Shown one piece after another: positions 43,401-55,400 of a DNA stretch of 61,329 bases (positions within the stretch are counted from its first letter, which is position 1; each line of letters starts with the position of its first letter). Position numbers and translations under genes: made by a program. The stretch spans positions 343,797-405,125 of the forward strand of contig NMRA01000333.1 of assembly GCA_002633005.1 (NCBI GenBank), given 5' to 3'. The notes under the pieces were generated by a model. That model saw only the letters and a list, made by a program, of their open reading frames with translations. It did not search any database and was not told the DNA's origin. Source of the stretch: Phoronis australis (taxonomy: Eukaryota; Phoronida; Phoronidae).

Positions 43401-46400
43401 TTCAAAATGCTACTTCTTCATTTTTAAAGCTATTCTTTTCAAATTCGGTGCACAGGTATAAGTCAATAAGGCAATTTAAAAAATTATTTTTCTAAGTAAT
43501 CGGGTCATCCAATCAGGTTAAATAGGTCAAAGGTCATTAGGAGCAAACTAAAATTTTGAGCTAGACACTTCAAATTAACAGGTCTGATTGGCACAGGTAA
43601 TTCAATTCGGAATCCAAAGTTTCAGTTCATTTAGTGCAAACATGGGGTCATTAGGTGCATTTTTCTTCTAAAAATTTGACGTATTCAATCAGCAAGTATT
43701 CTGATGTGTCAACCGTTAGACAACTGTGATTCACAGCATTAAACACATTTTTCATGGGCTTTGCAATAATTCTCCTAAAGACGCTTATAATGCACCAGAT
43801 AGGGTCAATTAGTGCAAAGGTCATGTAACATTCAAAATGTTATAGGTCTTTCATTTTTCAAGGAATTCTTTTCAATTTCAGCACACTGGTGTAAGTCAAC
43901 ATGCCAATTGAATACCCTACTTTACTTCGCAATAGGCCCAACCAATCAGAAAAAATAGGTCAAAGGTCATTGAATGCAAACTAAAATTTTGAGCTAGAGA
44001 CTTCAAAATTACATATCTGTTTAGTAAATGCGATTGAGTTTGAATTCTAAATTTTCAGGTCATTTGGTGGACCCATGGGGTCATTAGGTGCATTTTTCTT
44101 CTGAAAGTTTGACCAATTCATTCATCTTGTTTTCTGAAGTGCTTAAAGTAAAAAAACAGTGATTTTTAGCATTAACCACACTTTTAATCGAGTTAACAAT
44201 TACTCCCTCACCGGGGCTCATAATGCACTGGAAGAGGTCAATTAGTGGAAAGGTCATCAAAAAATTAATAAGTAATTTCTCCTACAATTTTAAAGAACTC
44301 CTTTTCATGTAAACGGGTTGCTGTCAGTAACTTACCATAATAATTCCAGTAATACGCACGCGCACAGTCCGTTATTGTCACGCCGTGACAATAATCTTTC
44401 TAGTTCATCATTGTCATACTATTAATCAGCTTAGCTACCAGTGCATTTATGAGTCAGTCGATCAATGTTCCTACCTTCAACCTCGGAAAATACTACACAG
44501 TAACATGAATCAGTGCATCCTAATTGTCTAACTATTTGACTGATTTGGACAAATTGCACAGAAATGTTCATGTTAAATTACTACAGCAATCAGGAAAAGC
44601 ATAAAATTTAAAATTCATTTTGGTATTTTTGTAAGATACAATTACAGATGCTGCACTTCATTGAAAAAAGAAAAAGGTAAAATAAATCGAATTGTTTTTT
44701 TTTTGATTTTTCGCCGATCAACTGATTTTTCACTTGATCAATCATTGATCACTGTAACTCAACATCTACTATATATTGTAGATTAAGAAATAACATGTTG
44801 ATCACATTCAAAATCAGTTATTGGTCTTTGTGCCTGGAGGGACTCTCTGACTGAGTGCACGAGGACTGCACTTGTCGGCCATGGAGATGTTATATAAACT
44901 CAATCTTAAAGAAACACTCAAACAGATATAAAAATGAAATTCAGGTGATCACACCTTCCCTTATTCGACGTTCACTCTTGCCCAAATTTCTATTTGAAAT
45001 CTGTACCCACTGCGGGTACATCAAAGAATCAACAAATAATCATTATTTTAAACATTCTTACATAAGGCCTAAATTGAAAGGAATTTTATTTTACGTCTAT
45101 TGACTTTTGAGCTAACCAGATAGTCCGAGCAAAGCCTTAGCATAATAAGAAAACGTGTGCCCGTGAAAAGATGAAGCTGTCTTTGCGGGTTTCCCAGTTG
45201 TTTGAATTGAAAGGTGATTTTAGCGGTGATGTAGACAAAAGCAAGCCAGTACACCTAACACTTCATTACATTTTGTTATGGCACAAGGGGGCTCAGAGCA
45301 ATGTTCTTGTGGGAACCAAATTTACAAGTGTTACCATTCAAGATAGGCTTTAAGGGAACAAGGTTCGTAAATGCAATAATAGCCTCTAAAGGGTGCAAAG
45401 CAAGTCAGCAGGTGGAGCCATCCAAAAATCATTAGCTGTGCTCTTCCCAGCAGGAACACATACGCCAATTTTTATAATGACTACTAGGTGGCGTGCAATA
45501 TGTCGCAACTATTCAAAACTGAGGAGGTAACACAGATTTTCTCTTTAATAGAAACATGTAACATAGATTTTCTCTTTAATAGAAACATATTTACCAAATT
45601 GCATGAAAATCCGTCAAGGAAATCCGAAAGTAGAGGAAAATTAAAATTGCCAAAAGGGGGCACAGTTGTAGTCAGATCCATTCGAAAGTAGTCTGCACCC
45701 ATTGTCACTTTCATGGAAATACATTTACCAACTTTAATAACATTCCTAGAAAAGGTTTACGAGATATAGCCACGGATGCAAAAAAACGAAACTGTCATTA
45801 GAAGGCACCACAAGGGCTGGAGCCATCCGAAAACCATCATCAGACATCCTCCTTTCAGTAGGAACACAGAATACTAATTTTTAAAATTATACTGGGAGTG
45901 GTTTACGCCATACAGAGGCAGACGCCAAAACTTGCAAACAGTAAAAATGGCCACTAGATGGCACAAAATATTTCAAATGCATCCGAAAACGAGTGTTGTT
46001 GTCTCCTTACTAGAAACCTATTGTCAAATTTCATGAAAATTTGTAACTCTGATGATAGAGAGGCACACCGGTATTCAGATCCACCTGAAAATCCAGTTTT
46101 GTCATCCCACCCAAGACACGAACATAAAAATCATACAAAGATGTCACAGCTCCAAAATGCAAAAAAGAAGAAAACAGACACTGTGATATCTTCTTACATA
46201 CAACTCTGACCATAAATATCTAGCTACAAGTCATGTCAAACAGACACTGTGATATCTTCTTACGTATAACTCTGACCATAAATATCTAGCTACAAGCCAT
46301 GTCAAACAGAAAAGGCAGCCACGTCGTGCACATAAGAGACAATTAATTTATAGGTGATCAAGACGACCAGCAATAGCGCTGCTGGTGTTGTTACCTACCT

Positions 46401-49400
46401 GTATGACAAACATTACTACACTTGTTGTTACCTACCTGTATGACAAACATTACTACACTTGTTGTTACCTACCTGTATGACAAACATTACTACACTTGTG
46501 GTTCCTACAGCTTAGTGTACGACCACAATGCTGCTCACAGTTGGGACAGTTACCACCACAGCACTGGAAAAAGAACAAAATCAACACCAGATGTCAGTGA
46601 GTTGGTTGTCATATTGGTCAAGTGTAATCAGTGAGTTCTAGTGTTTATGATCATTTTAAACACCAAATAATTCTGAATTTCCACATCACATGACTGCATT
46701 ACTTAGTATCCAGGAGAAATTCTCACTGCAACTTTCACGGAACATATTACATAGAACTGTTCATGTAAAATGTGTCCACAGTAAAAGACAACACATATCA
46801 AGACTGACACAATGTTCATGTAAAACACGTCCACAGTACAAAACAACACATATCAAGACTGACACGCTGTTCATGTTAAACATGCCCACAGTACAAAACA
46901 ACACATATCGAGACTGACACACTGTTCATGTAAAACACGTCTACAGTACAAAACAACACATATCAAGACTGACACACAGTTCATGTAAAACATGTCCACA
47001 GTACAAGACAACACATATCAAGACTGAGACACTGTTCATGTAAAACATGCCCACAGAGATTTTTTAAAAGTGACATTTAATTATTTTTCAGAAATAATTG
47101 TGTGCAGTGTAAGACCATATGATTTTGTCTGATTTAACTTGAATTACCTTTGATGAAACACACCAGTTTCACCAGACACCATAGCTCAGACTGTCCCACT
47201 TTAATTTTTATGGATACGCCTGTTCATAAGCAAGTGGTTGCAAATGTGATGGTTGTGTTTTATATGAAAATGAGGCTTATGGATGTAACCTAAATTCAAT
47301 CATCAGTCCATATTCACACTTAACGCATAGTTTCACAGGTTTCATTTATGACTCATTAAATAAAATAAGTGAAAATATGCGTTAAGTGTGAATATGGACA
47401 GATGATTGAATTTAGGTTACGTCCATAAGCCTCATTTTCATAAAAACACAACCATAACGCTTGCAGCCACTTGCCTACGAGCATCTTATAAAACTACTGC
47501 TGGGAGTAGACACTTGACTAAACGAGCAGACTAATGTACCACAAAGTGGATAACCTAGAATTAAATATATTGCCATCAAATACTTGCATACAGGTTACCA
47601 CTAACACATCAGGCCATGACTGAAAAGTGAATTTAAAGCAGAATTTACCTTGCGTTTACACTGGTGTTTACCACAGTTTCTGGTCTTGAGACACTTGACT
47701 TCACACAGAAACTCCTTGTAGCATGGCACCTCCTTGACCTTTGACCCACACCGGCACCGCTTGGTAGACATTTGGCGACACTTCATGATATTAAAGAAAT
47801 AAGTTAACATAAAATTGCAGCTAATTTTTAATCAATATAACTTTATTATTCATCTGGTTTATTTCCGGATTCCGACATAAATTTTATGTTCCTCAACATT
47901 TTATGTTCCTCAACATTTTCAGAAAACAATTGTTAACAGCAAGTATGAATACCAAGGAAACCTACCAGTCCACAAGGCCCCATGTGACATCTCTGAGAAC
48001 ACTGGTGTAGACCACACTCCAACATCTTCCCACAGGTGTCGCCACAACACGGTACATCTTCTGTACATGGTAACTGGTAAGCTGCAATAAACCACATCAA
48101 GTAGTATGATAGGAAAAAGTACATGAAACGTTTTAAGGTTAACTCAAACCTTATTCAGTGACCTCCATTTTAACTTGTATATAAAACACTAGGCTTTGTC
48201 AACTAACGTATATTTTCTGAAAGATAAAAGATAGGGAAGATAAAAATATGTCTTATATCATTTTATGTGTCATTATTTATTACACCTTTTTTAAAGTAAA
48301 ATTTCCAGATATTTAAAGGTACATTCAGAGCAAAATAACCCCTTGGCCGGTTTTAATGAAACCTTTTTTAAATGAAAACTTCACCAGCTACGTCAAAAAA
48401 ACGCCATTAGGAATTTTCGATTCGCCTTTTCGTTTCATTCCTATGACAAATCAACTTGCAAAACGCAAGGTATTTTTATGAAAAACAGAAGTCTTATTCG
48501 TCTTTGTTACATTACGCAAAAACTAGGCCTTAATATCAAAAATCCTAAAATTGTTTTCTAGATTGATGAATAAATATTAAGTTTGGTAAGTTTCAGTGAA
48601 ATCCACCGAGCCATTTTCGAGAACTCGTGTTCCTAAGTTTAAATTACGTTGATTTGCCGAAGCCGAGAAAATCTCAAGGACTTTGTATAACTGTTTGATG
48701 AAGACTTCTTTGTTTTTAGTCATTATAACCTATACACCCTTTAGCCACGTTCTTGATTTCAGCATTCACTCACCATGTCATCTAAATTTGCAGTGTGGAA
48801 TTAACTTAATTATCACAAAAACCTTTAATGTAAACCAAGTCGATCTCTCCCAACTAGGACAAGGGCGTAGCCAGCATATTAAGTGGGTCAAGCTGGTGCA
48901 TTGTGGTCCACTTTGAAGTAAGTCAACAGTTCATTGTTAGACACACCACGTGCTGTACGAAATGGATACGGAAATCGGGTCGGTGGTTGACGCATGTCAT
49001 GAGCATGAGACAAAAACAGTGAAATGTTATATAACACAGTCACTTTAAGGCATTTGGGCAAGCCTTTATCTCTTTATACAACTTGCTGTGTTCGTGAACA
49101 CAAAGTCACAGAGGCATAAGGCGACCCATAGCATCCGTTCGCAATGGTCGTACGCATGCAGACACACAACTCCCAAAATTAAAACTACGTTCTGTTTTTG
49201 TGTTTTTCCCCAGCATCTTTCTATCACATGTACACATTGTTGATGCAATGTTAAGGCAAATCGGTGAATGAAAGGACTGAGGGTACATACAGAGCTGTTC
49301 TGTGCCTGGTGGGAGATTCTATTTGAGCGAAAGCCATGCAACCTTTGACCTCAGATAAGTAGTAAACAAATTTCCATGCAGTTGTGCAGTTCCAAGGTGG

Positions 49401-52400
49401 TTCTGCTGAATCTTTTTTTTCACTACACGGTTTATTTTTCGTATTTGAAGTTCTCCGAGAATGAAGATAAGGTACTTTGCTAGACATATGTGAAATATTG
49501 TAAAAATGGCCAATTTTTGTGAACAACATTGAGATATCCTAAAATCAGTTGAAAATGTAGCATTTTAAGCTACGTAAATGCACATGAAAATGCCTTGGCT
49601 AACTTGTTCATTGAATGTGCTGTTCTGTTATCCTCCCAACAAATGCCTTGGCTAACTTGTTCATTGAATGTGCTGTTCTGTTATCCTCCCAACAAAAACT
49701 GTAGCTACATATCACAAGATGTTTCATCAAAATTGGAAACCCCGAATAAACAGATATCCTTGAGTCAAAAACAGACTACCACACCTTCAATTTGAAAACA
49801 GTTAACGAGCCTGAAAAACACAAAGCCCGACCTTCAAAACAGGAATCCCGGGGACCGAAACACCACTCCTGCACTTTCTGTCAAACTTTGTTTATCTCAA
49901 GAAAATAGTATGATGAGCTGAAGTACACTTTTTTGAGGGCAAGAATGGTGAAATTGGTGACGATGCAGGTCTTTTGAGTGAATAATTCACACGGTCCATT
50001 TCAAAATCGGGAAATTGATTATGCCATAAATAATGTACTCTTGACAAGTATTAATTCACATGACAAACCCTAAAATGCAACCAGTTGTACAGATATTTAA
50101 AGGAAGTAATCAACAATTTATTTATTTATTTATTATTGTGATATTTAAAATGAGGGTGGCCCCTTCAGTGATAGCACTGCTTTCCAAGAGGGCCCTCAAC
50201 AATAGCACTCAAAAGTTGAAATTATATTTGTTTTTCATTTTTGAAAATATTATTGGAGAAAGTATTGAATAATCTAAATTTAACTAAATATTCACAAAGA
50301 ATGCAACATGTTAAGAGTATAGAATATGTTGATTCACCCGGACATGTTGCATGAGTTTCACTGATAATATAAGCTATGATTTATTATTGACAATGTTTAA
50401 CAAACAAATGCAGAAAACCACTGGAAAGTACTTGAAGGTGCTTTAACTTAGAGTTTGATGCTACCGACACTGTCTCAAAAAATTTGAAAAATTATTCCGG
50501 TTTCATGTCCCATCTCTGGGGTTCATATTGTTCAGGCTAGTTAGCTGTTTTGTAGGAACGGGAGTATGTTTTCGACTCTGATGAGGATTTCTGTTTTACA
50601 TCAGGATTGCAATTTCGATGGAGCATCTTGTATCTCTGCTTGACACAACCATACAAAACATAACAATCAATAAGTAAGTAAACATTCCAAGGAAATGATT
50701 TACAGAGCAAACATTATGGCCTAAAGATCCAATTTGTGCTTTGTATTGGTTCCATCTACTTTCAATCAACGAGAATTTGTCATAACTTGCTGCAACCATT
50801 TTAATAGTGTTTAGAATGAAAATCAAAACTTTAACAAACTTTGGAACGTCACAAAGTCAATCTAATACCTATAGCTTTCATCTTGTGCGAGAATAAACTG
50901 TTGTAATAAGTTCGAAACAGTTGGTTACAAAGAATTTTGCCATGACTGTTTTCATGCTCATACCTCAAGTAACAGACAATGCAATGTACTCATAACGCAA
51001 AGAACAGTGAAATGTTGACTTACATGATTTCCCACACGGACACCTGCGATTACCAGACCGTGGGCACGGGCCACAGTGTCCTTGGTGACAAACCTCTTCA
51101 CAGGTGTGCTGTCCACAAGACAACACTCTACCACATACCTAAAGAGATACAAAATTAGTAAGCTGCTAAAAATTGCAGACCATTTTTTCAACTTTAAATC
51201 TCTCATTTAGTTGATATTTGAAATACTGTGCTTTAATTTGCATTTATGTTTGTTCTAACGTTTCTCATGTACAGTGAAAGATGAACGTGTACTGTATTCA
51301 TCCATAATATAGTAAAAATAAAGATAAACAAAGTACTAAATTAAAAATAAGAACCCCAAGTTAATGTACAATTTCCAATGCCTCACCGACTCCTTAATGG
51401 AAGCTTATTTGCTGTATTTCATGAAAATCCGTCAAAACACTCCAAAGATATAGACTCAAATGTAAAAAAATTAAAATTGTCAGTAGGGGCACAGTGTTGG
51501 TCAACCACCAGAGCCAATAGGGGTGGAGCGCCATAGCATGCACCCACAAAATTATATAAATATTTGAGCACATAAAAATGGCAAATAGAACAAGTCAGCT
51601 CCATCAAAAGGTATTGTCATTTCTACAATAGGAACATATTTGCCGAATTTCATGAAAATCTGTCACAGCACTTTAAAGATACTGACTAAGGCAAATGTAA
51701 GAGAAATAAAGTTGCCACTAGGGGGCACAATAGGCGTAGGATTGGCCTGAAACTAGTCATTTGTCGACAACTTCATAGACCTAATTCACGTGGCGGACAT
51801 TAAAATCCAAAGTGAGGCTCACTGCGATAAACAAAGCGGAAGTTGACATTGCGTGAGTTGAATGGCCAGTCTTTCGAGTCCAACCTGGATATTAAATCTT
51901 AAAAATGTGTTGATAATTAACCACACAGACGTAGAAAAATACATTAGAGAACAAGACAATGCATCAAAGAGTTGACTGACGAAAGGGCATGAGTTTTTTT
52001 TGGAAAAACTAGGTTCGAAAAATGAAAAGTAAATATGATCAAATTGCGGCAATCGGGCAATCGATTAGGAATTATGCTGTTTCTTCTTGTAAATTGTTGA
52101 TAAAAATGCTTTCAACACGAACCAGTTCCTCTGCTCGTATTTTTGATGAGTTGAAGATATATTCAACAGTGGTGGCTCATCCCATTTGCTGCCATGTGCA
52201 ATTAGTCACATCTGGTTTAATTTGTTGATCAAGAATATTAACATCAAACATACATGTAGCCTATAGGTCCTGGTAGTGTAGTAGGGACTACCGGGACTAA
52301 CAGTTGATTTGTCTGAAAGAATAATTGATGCTGATAAATACATTTTTATTCAAATAAAAACCAGGTTCGTAATTAAAAGTAAAAATTATTTGACCATCAG

Positions 52401-55400
52401 TTCTGCTTTCTTGGTTTTAATAATTCTTACATCTATTTCATGCCTGTGTTAGGTTTCAAATATCAATCTGGGGACCAAGTTGAATTTTAAAATTAAAACA
52501 CCTAATTCGTCCGTTCAAAGCATATTTTAACCTCGATTTAGAGCTCAATTCCAGTTAACTGGATGGAGCAAGCATACTTACCATGTTTCTTCAGGGGCCC
52601 CAATCATCCGAGGGGAAAGGTGCCTGTGCCTGACTGGGGGAATTTTTTTGCGAGTGAGGGGGATAATCTACCTCCCACCCTGTTGCAAGCTCTCATAAGC
52701 TCTGTCTCAAATAGCAATTTGTGCTCTTGTCACCTGTGTGGTTACAGGTAATTTGAACTTAGGAGGGAAATTTTCAATCACTAGGGAAATTTCAGGCCTC
52801 GTTGGGGGAATTTCGCGAGATTTTTTAATATGTTTGAGAGGGAAATAGGGCCGATATTCGGCCCCAAAATCGAGGGATTGAGAGCCCTGTCCATTTGGAA
52901 AGAAAAATGCGTCATGTCTCAACCCGTAGTCACTTCATGAAAACACAGCCTGGCTGGCCGAAGATTCACCGGTCATGATGCTCGGCAACCAAAATGCAAC
53001 AAAATATGATCTAACTTTTTGAAACGTTTATAAATTTTACACGGAAATATTTTGTTTCGTCGCGGCGTATAGCAACGACCCAGCGCTTCCGAAAAGTCCT
53101 TAGGGATTGTAAAACAGACAGTTGAGTGTCCGTCTATTTTCGATTGCCTTTCGAGCAAAGCGGAATACAACTATGCTGATAAGCCAACAGAGCTATCGTA
53201 GCAAGCCTTATTTTGGGATGCGCCTCCTGTCAGCGTGAATTAGGGGCCCATTCCAAGTAACTGACTTAAGTTCATTTTTGACTTTCGTCTAAAATTTGCC
53301 TTAACTTCCATACTTTGAAACTTTCACATCCGGTAAGATAGTTGAAATTAAGACAAAACATTTAATTCAAACTTAAGATCTCTTTCTTGAAATGGTCTCG
53401 AGACAAATTTAAGTTTTATCTTAAACTTTACTAAAATTTAAGATTTGCCTTAGCTAAGTCACTTTTGTTGGAACGGGCCCCAGGTCTATAGGGACACATC
53501 TACCACATTTCATAACGTTCTTGCAAAGGTTCAGGAGATAAAGTAGCAGACGCCCGACAGACATGACAGCAATATGCACCCACATATTATAGGGTTGCAT
53601 AGTAACGGGAAAGCAAGGTTTGGAGGTAATTCATGATGTATGTTATAAGGGAAGAGTCACTCAACAGCCAAACTATTATAGTCCCCACAAAACAACAAGA
53701 GCAAAATTAAGAACAGCTTGTAACAATGAANACTTTAACAAACTTTGGAACGTCACAAAGTCAATCTAATACCTATAGCTTTCATCTTGTGCGAGAATAA
53801 ACTGTTGTAATAAGTTCGAAACAGTTGGTTACAAAGAATTTTGCCATGACTGTTTTCATGCTCATACCTCAAGTAACAGACAATGCAATGTACTCATAAC
53901 GCAAAGAACAGTGAAATGTTGACTTACATGATTTCCCACACGGACACCTGCGATTACCAGACCGTGGGCACGGGCCACAGTGTCCTTGGTGACAAACCTC
54001 TTCACAGGTGTGCTGTCCACAAGACAACACTCTACCACATACCTAAAGAGATACAAAATTAGTAAGCTGCTAAAAATTGCAGACCATTTTTTCAACTTTA
54101 AATCTCTCATTTAGTTGATATTTGAAATACTGTGCTTTTGCATTTATGTTTGTTCTAACGTTTCTCATGTACAGTGAAAGATGAACGTGTACTGTATTCA
54201 TCCATAATATAATAAAAATAAAGATAAACAAAGTACTAAATTAAAAATAAGAACCCCAAGTTAATGTACAATTTCCAATGCCTCACCGACTCCTTAATGG
54301 AAGCTTATTTGCTGTATTTCATGAAAATCCGTCAAAACACTCCAAAGATATAGACTCAAATGTAAAAAAATTAAAATTGTCAGTAGGGGCACTGTGTTGG
54401 TCAACCACCAGAGCCAATAGGGGTGGGGCGCTTTAGCATGCACCCACAAAATTATATAAATATTTGAGCACATAAAAATGGCAAATAGAACAAGTCAGCT
54501 CCATCAAAAGGTATTGTCATTTCTACAATAGGAACATATTTGCCAAATTTCATGAAAATCTGTCACAGCACTTTAAAGATACTGACTAAGGCAAATGTAA
54601 GAGAAATAAAGTTGCCACTAGGGGGCACAATAGGAGTAGGATTGGCCTGAAACTAGTCATTTGTCGACAACTTCATAGACCTAATTCACATGGCGGACAT
54701 AAAAATCCAAAGTGAGGCTCACTGCGATAAACAAAGCAGAAGTTGACATTGCGTGAGTTGAATGGCCAGTCTTTCGATTCCAACCTGGATATTAAATCTT
54801 AAAAATGTGTTGATAATTAACCACACAGACGTAGAAAAATACATAATTTAGAGAACAAGTCAATGCACCAGAGAGTTGACTGACGAAAAGGCATGAGTTT
54901 TTTTGGAAAACTAGGTTCGAAAAATGAAAAGTAAATATGACCAAATTGAGGCAATCGTGCAATCGATTAGGAATTATGCTGTTTCTTCTAGTAAATTGTT
55001 GATAAAAATGCTTTCAACACGAACCAGTTCATCTGCTCGTATTTTTGATGAGTTGAAGATATATTCAACATTGGCGGCTCATCACATTTTGCTGTCATGT
55101 GCAATTAGTCACATCTGGTTTAATTTGTTGATCAAGAACATTAACATCAAACATACATGTAGCCTATAGGTCCTGGTAGTGAAGTAGGGACTACCGGGAC
55201 TAACAGTTGATTTGTCTGAAAGAATAATTGATGCTGTTAAATACATTTTTATTCAAATAAAAAACCAGGTTCGTAATAAAAAGTAAAAATTATTTGACCA
55301 TCAGTTCTGCTTTCTTGGTTTTAATAATTCCTACATCTATTTCATGCCTGTGTTAGGTTTCAAATATCAATCTGGGGACCAAGTTGAATTTTAAAATTAA

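Larger units (their letters stand above)
50828..53730. repeat. Large duplicated block, left copy
   Basis: Nearly identical over its whole length to 53732-56647, in direct orientation, with scattered substitutions and small indels (for example TTAA absent in the right copy near 51233). It contains an NFXL1 exon, a CTCF-like-motif repeat and a MITE. It ends ...TTGTAACAATGAA directly before an N. Confidence 0.95.

Noticed and set aside
46391-46501. CRISPR-like array
   Set aside because: The 37-bp units are directly adjacent with no unique spacers, and the genome is animal. It is a minisatellite.
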